64,000 nt of DNA from Embleya scabrispora DSM 41855. GTDB taxonomy: Bacteria > Actinomycetota > Actinomycetes > Streptomycetales > Streptomycetaceae. Numbering within the stretch: position 1 is the first letter of the stretch; each line of letters opens with the position of its first letter. The DNA lies in NCBI RefSeq assembly GCF_000372745.1, contig NZ_KB889651.1:62001-126000 (forward strand), written 5' to 3'. The position numbers and the translations under genes are program-made. The notes beneath the pieces are model-generated. The model was not told the DNA's origin. It saw only the letters and a program-made list of their open reading frames with translations, and did not search any database. This document shows, piece after piece, positions 1-7,964 of the stretch.

Positions 1-1
1 G

Positions 2-883
2 TACCAGAACGCGCCGTCCCCGCAGAGCTGGCCCAGGTACCCGATCGAGACCTACCGCACGCACGGCGGCTTCGACTGGATGACCGCGACGGTCGGCGGC
101 ATGTGGGACGCGCTGCTCGCCGAGGGCCGGCTGTGGTCGGTCACCTCGAACTCGGACAACCACCGCACCATGTTCGACACCCACGCGGACGGCGCCTACC
201 CGCCCGGCAAGGGCTTCGACGACCTGGGCTCCAAGCCGCTGCCCGTGGACACCGGGGTCCCGCAGCCCGGCAGCGACTTCTGGCCGGGTCAGTTCAGCCG
301 CACCCACGTGGGCGTCGAGCGCTTCGGCTACCGCGACGTGATGGCCGGCCTGCGGGCCGGGCGGGTGTGGGTGGACCACGGCCAACTGTTGGACGGCCTG
401 GACGTGTGGATGGTCGCGGACAACGGCCACAGCGAGCCGGTCACCCTGGGCGGCCGACTGCCGCTGGCGGCCAACCGCAGCGCCACCCTCTACATCCGGA
501 TCACCACCGCCAACCGGCCCAACTACCACGGCGAGGTGCCCCGCCTCGCGCACGTGGACGTGATCACCGGAACGGTCACCGGCAAGTCCCGCGACGCGGA
601 CTCGTGGCAGGCCCCGGACACGCGCGTGAGCAAGCGCATCGACGTGTCCGGCCGCACCGGCACCTACACCCTGAAGGTGCAACTGCCGCGCCGGAACAAG
701 CCGTACTACGTCCGCCTGCGGGGCAGCGACGGAAACCGGCACGGCGTGGGCCCGTTCGGCGCCGGCGTCGACCCGGCCGGCCCGATCCAGCACCCGAACA
801 ACGACGGCGACCCGTGGCGCGACATCTGGTTCTACAGCAACCCGATCTTCGTCGACGTCAAGGGCTCGCACGGGGACAACTGA
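2..883 (+). CDS. PHP-domain protein, C-terminal part
   Basis: The reading frame is open from the first complete codon at position 2 to the TGA at 881-883, so the gene begins before the window. The visible 293 residues contain TSNSDNH, which resembles a PHP (polymerase and histidinol phosphatase) metal-binding motif. They also contain GYRDVMAGLRAGRVWVDHG, a segment typical of the end of the PHP fold in actinobacterial metallophosphoesterase-like proteins. A beta-rich C-terminal domain with many Arg, Asn and Tyr residues follows. Family knowledge suggests a metal-dependent hydrolase of phosphoester or similar substrates. The substrate cannot be told from this part, and the N-terminal metal ligands lie outside the window. 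No neighbouring gene clarifies the role. Confidence 0.75.
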   Translation, partial: YQNAPSPQSWPRYPIETYRTHGGFDWMTATVGGMWDALLAEGRLWSVTSNSDNHRTMFDTHADGAYPPGKGFDDLGSKPLPVDTGVPQPGSDFWPGQFSRTHVGVERFGYRDVMAGLRAGRVWVDHGQLLDGLDVWMVADNGHSEPVTLGGRLPLAANRSATLYIRITTANRPNYHGEVPRLAHVDVITGTVTGKSRDADSWQAPDTRVSKRIDVSGRTGTYTLKVQLPRRNKPYYVRLRGSDGNRHGVGPFGAGVDPAGPIQHPNNDGDPWRDIWFYSNPIFVDVKGSHGDN

Positions 884-960
884 CCCACGCGCGATACGGC
901 CGAGGCCGGGGTCGGGGCACTCGCCCTTCGACCTCGGCCTCGGCCACGAGCCGGGCCCTG

Positions 961-1383
961 GTGCGGACCGCGCTCGGTGTGGCCGTACTGGGCAGCATCC
1001 TCTCCGGCACCTACACCGGCGCGATGCCCGACTCGGCGCCCGAGCAGGCCAGGCAGTCGATCTCCGACGCGCTCGCCCTGGCCGACGCCTCCGGCGAGCA
1101 CGCCCTGGCCGACACCGCCCGCGAGGCATTCACCAGCGCGATGTCGGCCCTGTTCTGGGCCGGCGCCGCCTGCGTCCTGGCCGCCTCCGCACTCGCGCTG
1201 ATCCTGATCCGCGACCCGAAGCCGCACGCATCGACGGCGGATGCCCCGACTGCGGACGCGTCCACGGCGGACGCGTGCACGCCGCCGCAGGCGGCTTCGG
1301 CGGCCCGGGGTCCGGACGACCGGGTCGGCCGTGTCACCACCGATGGGAACGGGCGGCGTGTGATGGTCGTTTCGGGTTCATGA
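961..1383 (+). pseudogene. Remnant of a DHA2-type MFS drug exporter (C-terminal end only)
   Basis: About 140 codons from a GTG at 961 encode RTALGVAVLGSILSGTYTGAM followed by a soluble loop and the hydrophobic segment ALFWAGAACVLAASALALIL. This is the pattern of the last two transmembrane helices and intervening loop of EmrB/QacA-type exporters, as in the two intact ones elsewhere in this window. The twelve helices that should precede it are absent; upstream lies the unrelated PHP gene. The tail after the last helix is low complexity, with repeats of the type STADA and PTADA. I infer a decayed gene left by a deletion. A short expressed membrane peptide is possible but unlikely. Confidence 0.7.
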
Positions 1384-2039
1384 GCACGACATCGACGCCC
1401 GAGGCCGCGGCCTGGGCCGCCGCGTTGGGCGAACTCCGCAGACACCTCAAGGTGGTCCGCGTCGCGCCGCGGGGACCGCGACGAAGTCCCTGGCGCACGT
1501 ACGCGTTCAACCTTCCGGAGACGTACCCGTTCCACATCGCCGATGTTCCCGACAATCGGGCCTGGGCTCGCGTCGCCGCGGAGATGATGCGGCGTCACAA
1601 CCTGGAGCGGTTCGAACCGCGTCGGTACGAGGCCGCGCCGGACGGTTGGTTCGCGACCACGGAGTACGACTCGGATCCTCGCGGATGGGCGAACATGGCC
1701 GTCGATTGGATCGAGTTCCGCGTCACCGAGGGCCACGCCCTCCTGCCCCAACTCGACGAGGTGGGTTGGATGGCGGCGGCGCAATGCCTCAGGACGTCGT
1801 GTTGGGACATGGAAACCCGCGAGGACGAGCGGGCGATCCGGGCCGCGGAGACGTTGCTCGACCGCTTCGGTCGCCGCGCCCGGTACTACGTCAACGACAG
1901 TCCCACCCCGCTCGCGGCCCGCGATCACGATTTCGTCCAGTGCTACAACGACCTGGTCGGCCTGGGCGGCGGCTGTATCGGACTCGTGGTCGTCTCCGAT
2001 GACGAGGTCGGCATGTTCTGGTCGGCCGCGGACGACTGA
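1380..2039 (+). CDS. Hypothetical protein, 219 aa
   Basis: I do not recognise this protein. The ATG at 1380 overlaps the stop of the preceding MFS remnant and gives a soluble, acidic product with many Trp and Arg residues and no signal peptide or membrane helix. Segments such as NMAVDWIEFRVTEGHALL and CYNDLVGLGGGCIGLVVV look like a folded alpha/beta protein. No strong ribosome-binding site precedes the ATG; an in-frame ATG at 1275 would add 35 low-complexity residues and is less likely. It converges on the pyroglutamyl-peptidase gene with only 22 bp between the two stop codons. Codon bias is slightly less extreme than in its neighbours. Confidence 0.7.
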   Translation: MSTTSTPEAAAWAAALGELRRHLKVVRVAPRGPRRSPWRTYAFNLPETYPFHIADVPDNRAWARVAAEMMRRHNLERFEPRRYEAAPDGWFATTEYDSDPRGWANMAVDWIEFRVTEGHALLPQLDEVGWMAAAQCLRTSCWDMETREDERAIRAAETLLDRFGRRARYYVNDSPTPLAARDHDFVQCYNDLVGLGGGCIGLVVVSDDEVGMFWSAADD

Positions 2040-2061
2040 ACGGTCCGAGCCGGCGCGGGCT

Positions 2062-2706
2062 TCAGTGGGTGGCGCCGCCCGGGGCGGAGATGTCGTCGAT
2101 GCGGGTGACGGCCGTGGTCATGATGGCGCGCAGGCCGGCGGCGATCGTGGGCAGCGGGAGCGAGGGGGCCACCCGGTCGGTGGCCTGGTCGGAGGAGAAC
2201 GGGACGTGCACGAAGCCGCCGCGGGTGCTGGGACGTTCGGTGGCGAGCAGGTGCATCAGGCCGTAGAAGACGTGGTTGCAGACGAAGGTGCCGGCCGTCT
2301 GGGACACCGATGCGGGCACGCCGGCCTCGCGGGCCGCCGCCACGCACGCCTTGACCGGCAGCGTGGCGAAGTACGCGGCGGGGCCCGCCTCGGCGATCGG
2401 TGTGTCGATCGGCTGCCGGCCGGCGTTGTCCGGGATCCGGGCGTCGTCGATGTTGATCGCGACCCGCTCCACGGTCACGTCCGGCCGGCCGCCGGCCTGG
2501 CCCACGCACAGCACCAGGTCGGGATCGACCCGCTCGACGGCCGCCCGCAGTTCCTCCAGCGCGACCCCGTACACGCAGGAAAGCTTGACCACCGTCACCG
2601 CGAGGCCCGGCTCGGGCGCGTCCGCGAGCAGACGGACGGCCTCCCACGAGGGGTTGGTGGCCTCGCCGGCGAAGGTGTCGAATCCGGTGACGAGTACGCG
2701 GGTCAT
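2062..2706 (-). CDS. pcp: Pyroglutamyl-peptidase I
   Basis: This cytosolic cysteine peptidase (family C15) removes N-terminal pyroglutamate (5-oxoproline) from peptides. The 214-residue length is normal for the family. The start VLVTGFDTFAGEATNPSWEA is characteristic, and the catalytic triad is visible: Glu80 in VTVER, Cys143 in GTFVCNH and His167 in GGFVHVPF. The ATG at 2706 sits just after a purine-rich AGGAGAG ribosome-binding site. The gene lies downstream of the DUF979/DUF969 pair on the same strand. Across the divergent promoter are the genes that consume 5-oxoproline, so the locus would release, move and degrade this compound. Confidence 0.95.
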   Translation of the reverse strand: MTRVLVTGFDTFAGEATNPSWEAVRLLADAPEPGLAVTVVKLSCVYGVALEELRAAVERVDPDLVLCVGQAGGRPDVTVERVAINIDDARIPDNAGRQPIDTPIAEAGPAAYFATLPVKACVAAAREAGVPASVSQTAGTFVCNHVFYGLMHLLATERPSTRGGFVHVPFSSDQATDRVAPSLPLPTIAAGLRAIMTTAVTRIDDISAPGGATH

Positions 2707-2761
2707 GGCAGTTCTCTCCTGGGGCGGCCGAGCGACGGGGAGGGGTGGGGCGAGCGCGGGC

Positions 2762-3730
2762 TCAGAAGGCGAAGGCCGACATGATGCCGATGTTGACCAC
2801 GAGCAGCGCGCCCGCGGTGGGCAGTTGCGCCTTGATCGGCCCGTACTGGTCCTTGAGCCCCAACAGGGCCGCGGGCACGATGTTGAAGTTGGCCGCCATC
2901 GGAGTGCACAGCGTGCCACAGAAGCCGGCGAGCATGCCCAGTGCGAGCACGACCGCCGGGTCGCCGCCGCCCTCGACCACCAGCACCGGCCAGCCGATCG
3001 CCGCGGTCATCACCGGGAACGCGGCGAAGGCGTTGCCCATGATCATGGTGAACAGGAACATGCCCAGGCAGTACACGATCACCGCGACGTAGATTTTGCC
3101 GTCCGGCAACACCTTCGAGGTGAGCACGCCGACCTGCTTGCCGACCCCCGAGACTTGGAAGATCGAGCCGAGCGTGGCCAGCAGTTGCGGCAGCAGCAGC
3201 GCCCAGCCCATCGCCTCCAGCATCGAGCGGCCCTCGTGGATCGGCACACTGATCCGCTTCTCGCGGACCACGAGCATGCCGACCACGAGCGCGACGATAG
3301 CGCCGATGCCCAGGCCCAGGAGGGTCTCGCTGCCCTTTTGCAGGACCGGTTCGGAGCCGATGTGCCACTTCTTCACGATCACCGCGCACACCATCGCCAC
3401 CACCGGGATGGTCAGTGCCGGAATGAACAGGCGGCTGCCGAGTCGGGCGGCGATGGCGACGCGCTGCTCGCGATCGGTGCTGTGCACGGTGCCCTTGCCG
3501 GTGAAGCCGAAGCCGGCCAGACACACCATCACCAACACGGCCACGCCCAGCGGTTCGGCCGGGGAGGTCTTCTCCACGACGCGGGTGCTGTAGATGAATC
3601 CGGCGCCGAGCAGGCCCCAGAACGCGGCGCTGCCGAACCGCTTGGGATTGCTGCGGTCCACGAGCATCTGCGCGGCCATCACCAGGAAGACGGCGCCGAC
3701 GAGCCAGAAGAACCACTCGACCTTGATCAC
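2762..3730 (-). CDS. DUF979 family membrane protein
   Basis: This 322-residue protein is almost entirely made of membrane helices and contains the conserved segments GNAFAAFPVMTAAIGWP and GFCGTLCTPMAANFNIVPAALLG, which identify the DUF979 family. Its GTG start at 3730 overlaps the stop of the DUF969 gene by four bases (GTGA), so the two are very probably co-translated subunits. Family members are known to pair with DUF969 and often lie near 5-oxoprolinase genes. I infer that together they form a transporter for 5-oxoproline or pyroglutamyl peptides. The sequence alone does not prove substrate or direction. Confidence 0.88.
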   Translation of the reverse strand: MIKVEWFFWLVGAVFLVMAAQMLVDRSNPKRFGSAAFWGLLGAGFIYSTRVVEKTSPAEPLGVAVLVMVCLAGFGFTGKGTVHSTDREQRVAIAARLGSRLFIPALTIPVVAMVCAVIVKKWHIGSEPVLQKGSETLLGLGIGAIVALVVGMLVVREKRISVPIHEGRSMLEAMGWALLLPQLLATLGSIFQVSGVGKQVGVLTSKVLPDGKIYVAVIVYCLGMFLFTMIMGNAFAAFPVMTAAIGWPVLVVEGGGDPAVVLALGMLAGFCGTLCTPMAANFNIVPAALLGLKDQYGPIKAQLPTAGALLVVNIGIMSAFAF

Positions 3731-4488
3731 TTGAGCTTCCCCTCGGCGACGGCGCCGGCCATGGGATCTGCGACGGCGGACGCGGCGGCGGTTTCGGCGG
3801 GCGGCCCGGCGGCGGCGACCGCCGCGAACTCGCGGGCCAACGTGCGGTCCAGCCGCAGCAGTCGGCCGCCGTGGATGAGGAACGCGAAGACGGCGGTGGG
3901 AATCGCCCACAGCGCCACGTGCAGCGGCTCGATGTGCTGGTGGTACGTGGTGTTCACGAAACCGGTGATCAGCAGGATCGAACCGACCGCCAGGAAGCAG
4001 TCCTCGCCGAAGAACAGGCCGACGTTGTCGGCGCCCGCGGCATGCGAACGAATCTTCTCCCGGGTCTTGTCCGGCAGCGGTCCGTGGCTGCGCTCGGCGG
4101 CGCCCTCGGCCATCGGGACCACCAGCGGACGTACCGTCTGGGCCGGTCCACCCAGGCTGACCAGGCCGACGGCGGCGGTGACCTGGCGCAGACCCAGGTA
4201 CAACACCAGGAAGCGCCCGGTGGTGAGTTTGCCGAACCGCGCGATCAGGGTCCGGGCCTGCTCCTGGAGGCCATTGCGTTCCAGGAGCCCGATCACCGGC
4301 AGGGTGATCGCGAAGATCGTCACGCCCCGGCTGGACGCGAAGCCGTTGCCGAAGGCGGCGAGCACTTCGCGCGGTGACAGGTCACCGAGCAGGCCGGTGG
4401 CCACGCCGGAGACACCCACCACCAGCAGGGGGTTGCGTCGAGTGGCGAACCCTACGATCACCAATAGGACGCCGAGGAGCACAATCAT
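3727..4488 (-). CDS. DUF969 family membrane protein
   Basis: This is a 253-residue integral membrane protein with an N-terminal helix (MIVLLGVLLVIVGFATR), several further helices, and the family segments ITLPVIGLLERNGLQEQA and GAGADNVGLFFGEDCFLA-like (here HAAGADNVGLFFGEDCF). The ATG at 4488 has a good GGAAGG ribosome-binding site. It is the first gene of a probable DUF969-DUF979-pcp operon, and its promoter faces the GntR regulator gene across 153 bp that hold two palindromes. It probably works with DUF979 as a membrane carrier linked to 5-oxoproline use; the substrate is inferred from neighbours only. The C-terminal tail is Ala-rich and cytosolic. Confidence 0.88.
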   Translation of the reverse strand: MIVLLGVLLVIVGFATRRNPLLVVGVSGVATGLLGDLSPREVLAAFGNGFASSRGVTIFAITLPVIGLLERNGLQEQARTLIARFGKLTTGRFLVLYLGLRQVTAAVGLVSLGGPAQTVRPLVVPMAEGAAERSHGPLPDKTREKIRSHAAGADNVGLFFGEDCFLAVGSILLITGFVNTTYHQHIEPLHVALWAIPTAVFAFLIHGGRLLRLDRTLAREFAAVAAAGPPAETAAASAVADPMAGAVAEGKLK

Positions 4489-4551
4489 GCGCAGCCTTCC
4501 ACGCTCGGGTCCTCGAACAGGGGGACGAGGAGGTGCCGAGGAGGCTAAGCT

Positions 4552-4580
4552 ATTGTTGAACAATCCCACAAGACCTTGTG
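4552..4580. promoter_or_regulatory. Paired palindromes, probable GntR operator
   Basis: Two inverted repeats lie almost end to end in the divergent promoter between the DUF969 gene and gntR. The first is ATTGTTGAACAAT (4552-4564). The second is CACAAGACCTTGTG (4567-4580), with 6-bp arms around two bases. TTGT/ACAA half-sites are typical of FadR/FCD-type GntR regulators, so local autoregulation and control of both transcripts by the gene at 4642 is likely. Confidence 0.65.
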
Positions 4581-4641
4581 AACGGTACGGGATCTTGATC
4601 TACTCCTCCCGCACCGCTCGTCGCATTCTGGGGGACCCCAC

Positions 4642-5364
4642 ATGGGCCAAGACGTCGACCTCGCCCGGTCTGTCGCCGACGACACGCTGGGACGCCTTGC
4701 CGCCGACCGCGACCTGCTCGGCCGCTCGGGCACCGCACAGCGCGTCGCCGAAGTGCTGCGGGACCGGATCGCCGAGGGCGCGCTGCCACCCGGCACCCGA
4801 CTGTCCGAACAGGCCCTGGGCGCCGCCCTCGGTGTCTCCCGCAACACGTTGCGCGAGGCGTTCCGCTCCCTGGTCGACGGCCGCCTGGTCGTGCACGAGA
4901 TGAATCGCGGCGTCTTCGTCCGCATGCTCGACCCCGACGACGTGACCGACATATACGCGGTCCGCCGAGCGTTGGAGGACACCGGCCTGCGGGCCGCCGC
5001 CACGGCCGACCCCGAGCGCCTGGCCGCACTGCACACGGCGGTCGCCGGCGGCGAAGCGGCGGCCGACGCCGGCGACTGGCCCGAGGTCGGCACCGCCGAC
5101 CTGCGCTTCCACCGGGCCCTGGTCGCCCTCGCGGGCAGTCCGCGCCTGGACGAGTACATGACCCGGCTGATCGCCGAACTGCGGCTGGCCTTCCTGGCCA
5201 TGCCCTCGGCGCGCGCGCTGCACGAACCGTTCTTGCGCCGCAACCGGCGGATCGTCGACCTGCTCGCGGCCGGCGACACCCCCGGCGCGGCGCTGGTGCT
5301 GGAGCGCTACCTGGACGACGCGTGCGAGATGATCTGCACCGCGATGCGCATGGACGGCGCATGA
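4642..5364 (+). CDS. GntR-family regulator (FadR/FCD type)
   Basis: This 240-residue regulator has an N-terminal winged helix (about residues 30-95; GTRLSEQALGAALGVSRNTLREAFRSLV). A helical FCD ligand-binding domain follows (about 105-230), with DLRFHRALVALAGSPRLDEYM and a conserved late helix. FCD regulators usually bind small carboxylates and release DNA when ligand is present. The start at ATG 4642 follows a GGGG-rich site. Its stop overlaps the pxpA start (ATGA), so it is the first gene of gntR-pxpABC. The palindromes at 4552-4580 are its likely targets; 5-oxoproline is the obvious candidate ligand, by context only. Confidence 0.92.
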   Translation: MGQDVDLARSVADDTLGRLAADRDLLGRSGTAQRVAEVLRDRIAEGALPPGTRLSEQALGAALGVSRNTLREAFRSLVDGRLVVHEMNRGVFVRMLDPDDVTDIYAVRRALEDTGLRAAATADPERLAALHTAVAGGEAAADAGDWPEVGTADLRFHRALVALAGSPRLDEYMTRLIAELRLAFLAMPSARALHEPFLRRNRRIVDLLAAGDTPGAALVLERYLDDACEMICTAMRMDGA

Positions 5365-6125
5365 ACACCACCGTGATCGACCTCAACGCCGACCTGGGCG
5401 AGGGCTTCGGCCGCTGGACGCTGACCGACGACGAGGCACTGCTGTCCGTGGTGACCAGCGCCAACGTCGCGTGCGGATTCCATGCCGGGGATCCGGCCAC
5501 GATGCGTCGGGTCTGCGATCTGGCCGCCGAGCGCGACGTACGGATCGGCGCGCAGGTCTCCTATCGCGACCTGGCCGGCTTCGGCCGCCGCGCGATGGAC
5601 GTGCCCGCCGCCGAGCTGGCCGCCGAAGTCGCCTACCAGATCGGCGCGTTGGAGGTCTTCGCGCGCGCCGCCGGCGCCCGGGTGGCCTATGTCAAGCCGC
5701 ACGGCGCGCTGTACAACCGCACGGTGTGGGACGTGGACCAGGCCGCCGCGGTGGTCGCCGGCGTGCTCCTGGCCGGCGATGCGCTGCCGGTCCTGGGGCT
5801 GCCCGGCTCGCGCCTGCTCGAAGCCGCCGAGTCCGCGGGGCTTCCTTGTGTACGCGAGGCGTTCGCGGACCGCGCATACACCGCGCAGGGCACCCTGGTG
5901 CCGCGCGGGGAACCCGGAGCCGTCGTCCGGGACGGCGACCGGGTCGTGTCCCGCTCACTGACGATGGCGCGTGAGGGCGCCGTCGTCGCCATCACGGGAG
6001 AGCGGGTCGCCGTCTCGGCCCGGTCGCTGTGTCTGCACGGCGACACCCCGGGCGCGGCCGAGCTGGCGCTGCGGATCCGCCGCGCGCTGCTGGCCGCCGA
6101 CGTGTCCCTGGAGCCGTTCGCGTGA
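5361..6125 (+). CDS. pxpA: 5-oxoprolinase subunit A (LamB/YcsF family)
   Basis: This is subunit A of the ATP-dependent prokaryotic 5-oxoprolinase, which opens 5-oxoproline to L-glutamate in the cytosol. The 254-residue protein shows the family signatures DLNADLGEGFG, ANVACGFHAGD, VKPHGALYN and CLHGDTPGA in the expected order, with the His and Asp residues of the metal-binding barrel present. The ATG at 5361 overlaps the GntR stop codon by four bases. The pxpB start overlaps its own stop, so the three subunits are translationally coupled. Length and order match known pxpABC operons. The glutamate formed would feed central nitrogen metabolism. Confidence 0.96.
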   Translation: MNTTVIDLNADLGEGFGRWTLTDDEALLSVVTSANVACGFHAGDPATMRRVCDLAAERDVRIGAQVSYRDLAGFGRRAMDVPAAELAAEVAYQIGALEVFARAAGARVAYVKPHGALYNRTVWDVDQAAAVVAGVLLAGDALPVLGLPGSRLLEAAESAGLPCVREAFADRAYTAQGTLVPRGEPGAVVRDGDRVVSRSLTMAREGAVVAITGERVAVSARSLCLHGDTPGAAELALRIRRALLAADVSLEPFA

Positions 6126-6739
6126 GGGCCCTGCCGGTGGGCCGACACGCGTTGCTCCTGGAGGTGGACACGGCCGACCGGGCCGAGGCGCTGCACGCCG
6201 AACTGCTGCGTCGACGCGCCGCGGGAACCCTCCCGACGGTTCGCGAGATCGTCCCGGCGGCACGCACCGTGCTGCTGGACGGGCTCGCGGATCCCGCCGC
6301 GCTGGCCGCCGACGTCCCTCGTTGGCGCGTCCCGCCGCTGTCCGCCGAGGCGGGCGAGCTGATCGAGATCGCGGTCCGCTACGACGGGCCGGACCTGGCC
6401 GAGGTGGCCGACCTGTGGCGGGTGCCGGTCGAGCGCGTCCCCGAGATCATCGGCGGGATCACCTTCCGGGTCGCCTTCTGCGGCTTCGCACCCGGATTCG
6501 GCTACCTCACCGGCCTGCCCGAGCGCTACCACCTGGCCCGCCGGGCCACTCCGCGCACCGCCGTACCGGTCGGCTCGCTGGGGCTGGCGGGCGAGTACGC
6601 GGGCGTGTACCCGCGCTCCTCGCCCGGCGGTTGGCAACTGGTCGGCAGCACCGACGCGGTGTTGTGGGACGCCGCCCGCGAGCCCGCCGCGCTGTTCGCA
6701 CCGGGCGTACGGGTGCACTTCGTGCCGGAGGGCCGATGA
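6122..6739 (+). CDS. pxpB: 5-oxoprolinase subunit B (KipI-like)
   Basis: This is subunit B of the 5-oxoprolinase complex, of the KipI/allophanate-hydrolase subunit 1 type. The 205-residue protein ends with the conserved stretch ITFRVAFCGFAPGFGYLTGLP, followed by VPVGSLGLAGEYAGVYPRSSPGGWQLVG, which form the cyclophilin-like domain. The start is a GTG at 6122 that overlaps the pxpA stop (GTGA); the alternative ATG at 6029 would place about 30 unrelated residues in front and is rejected. It binds subunit C to make the ATP-using half of the enzyme. Older annotations of such genes as sporulation-kinase inhibitors come from the Bacillus KipI name. Confidence 0.95.
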   Translation: MRALPVGRHALLLEVDTADRAEALHAELLRRRAAGTLPTVREIVPAARTVLLDGLADPAALAADVPRWRVPPLSAEAGELIEIAVRYDGPDLAEVADLWRVPVERVPEIIGGITFRVAFCGFAPGFGYLTGLPERYHLARRATPRTAVPVGSLGLAGEYAGVYPRSSPGGWQLVGSTDAVLWDAAREPAALFAPGVRVHFVPEGR

Positions 6740-7605
6740 GCACGCGCGCGGTCGAGGTGGTCCGGGCCGGCGCCCTGACCACCGTGCAGGACCTGGGCCG
6801 AGCCGGGTTCGCGCACCTGGGCGTGCCCCGCTCCGGCGCGCTGGATCAACCCGCGCACCGGCTCGCCAATCGCCTGGTGGGCAACCCGCCCGACGCGGCG
6901 ACCCTGGAGACCACTTTGACCGGCACCGCCGTGCGGGTGCGCGCGACCACCGTGGCCGCGGTGGTCGGCGCACCCTGCACGGTCCGGGTACAGGGCCGCC
7001 CGGTGGCGTGGGGCGCGGCGATCCGGATCCCGGCCGGTGCCGTGCTCGACGTCGGCCCGGCCACCGCCGGCCTGCGCGGCTACCTGGCCTTCGCCGGCGG
7101 CGTGGCGGTCGAACCCGTCCTGGGCAGCCGGTCCACCGACCTGCTCTCCGGGCTGGGGCCGGCGCCGCTGGCCGACGGCGACGTGCTCGCGCTGGGCGAG
7201 CCGACCGGCCCCACCCCGCCGGACGCGGACGTGTCCCGTCGACCGGGACCACCCACCGAACTCGTGCTGCCGCTGGTCCTCGGCCCGCGCCGGGACTGGT
7301 TCACCTCCGACACCCCGGCCTCGCTCGGCGCCGCGCGCTACACGGTGGCCTCGGCGAGCAACCGGATCGGGCTGCGCACCGACGGGCCCGCGCTGAGCTG
7401 GGCACGCACGGACGAACTGCCCAGCGAGGGAATGGTGTTGGGGGCGGTACAGGTGCCTCCGGACGGCCGACCGGTGCTGTTCCTGGCCGACCACCCGGTC
7501 ACCGGCGGCTACCCGGTGATCGGCGTGGTCCCCGAGGAACACCTGGCCCTCGCCGCCCAGGCGGTCCCCGGCACCCCGGTCCGCTTCACCGTCACGGCGC
7601 ACTGA
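6736..7605 (+). CDS. pxpC: 5-oxoprolinase subunit C (KipA-like, biotin-independent carboxylase-like domain)
   Basis: This is subunit C of the 5-oxoprolinase complex. The 289-residue protein begins with the family hallmark EVVRAGALTTVQDLGRAGFA followed by GVPRSGALDQPAHRLANRLVGN. It continues with RGYLAFAGG and ends with the motif GYPVIGVV. It pairs with PxpB to form an ATP-dependent enzyme acting with PxpA. The ATG at 6736 overlaps the pxpB stop by four bases. It is the last gene of the gntR-pxpABC operon; hairpins without U-tracts follow it at 7660-7757. The length is slightly short compared with Bacillus homologues (about 330) but no domain is missing. Confidence 0.95.
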   Translation: MSTRAVEVVRAGALTTVQDLGRAGFAHLGVPRSGALDQPAHRLANRLVGNPPDAATLETTLTGTAVRVRATTVAAVVGAPCTVRVQGRPVAWGAAIRIPAGAVLDVGPATAGLRGYLAFAGGVAVEPVLGSRSTDLLSGLGPAPLADGDVLALGEPTGPTPPDADVSRRPGPPTELVLPLVLGPRRDWFTSDTPASLGAARYTVASASNRIGLRTDGPALSWARTDELPSEGMVLGAVQVPPDGRPVLFLADHPVTGGYPVIGVVPEEHLALAAQAVPGTPVRFTVTAH

Positions 7606-7647
7606 CCCACCGCGAAACCCTCGCCGCGCCGGCCGCCGATCGGCGAC

Positions 7648-7748
7648 GCGACCGCTGTGGGCGGGAGTCGCCGAAGACCGGCCCAACACGCTCCCGCCAC
7701 GGTCGCGCCCACCCGCCGAACGCGACCTCTGTGCACGGGAGTCAGCCG
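7648..7748. repeat. Direct repeat pair upstream of ramC
   Basis: Within the 359-bp gap between pxpC and ramC, a 26-bp element starting GCGACCGCTGTG (7648-7673) recurs as a 27-bp copy starting GCGACCTCTGTG (7722-7748), with starts 74 bp apart. Most bases match, including CGGGAGTC near the end. Each copy also takes part in a hairpin. They could be regulator-binding sites for the ram operon or parts of a terminator region for pxpABC. No coding sequence is supported in the gap. Confidence 0.5.
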
Positions 7749-7757
7749 GGACTCCCG
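7736..7757 (+). terminator. Hairpin downstream of pxpC
   Basis: CGGGAGTC at 7736-7743 pairs perfectly with GACTCCCG at 7750-7757 around a six-base loop. A second, longer-looped stem joins GGCGGGAG near 7660 to CTCCCGCC near 7698. There is no U-tract, as is common for actinomycete terminators, so ending of the pxpABC transcript here is an inference. Confidence 0.4.
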
Positions 7758-7844
7758 GCACCCCGCGCCCCACGACCGCGCCCACACCCACGACCGCACC
7801 TGCCTGCCGACCTGCCGACCTGCGACGCGCCGCCGCGCCCGTGA

Positions 7845-7875
7845 GTTCCTCACGTGCGGACCCGTGCGTTCCTCA
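7845..7875 (+). promoter_or_regulatory. Candidate RamR-type direct repeats before ramC
   Basis: The octamer GTTCCTCA occurs at 7845-7852 and again at 7868-7875. The 23-bp spacing is about two helical turns, on the same face of the DNA, and the pair lies roughly 90-120 bp before the ramC start. Orphan response regulators such as RamR activate ram/amf operons through short direct repeats at this distance. I did not match these to a published consensus. Confidence 0.4.
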
Positions 7876-7964
7876 TGGCGGTTTCGTGACGATTGCGACT
7901 GCCGGCCGCTCCGCTGCGCCGGCAATGTTCCCAACGGCACCCGGCCAACGGGAATGGGAGTGCG

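Noticed and set aside
2276-4903. Very long open frame on the plus strand across pcp, DUF979 and DUF969
   Set aside because: It is the mirror of genuine minus-strand genes in high-GC DNA; the translation is low complexity and matches no family, whereas the minus-strand proteins do.
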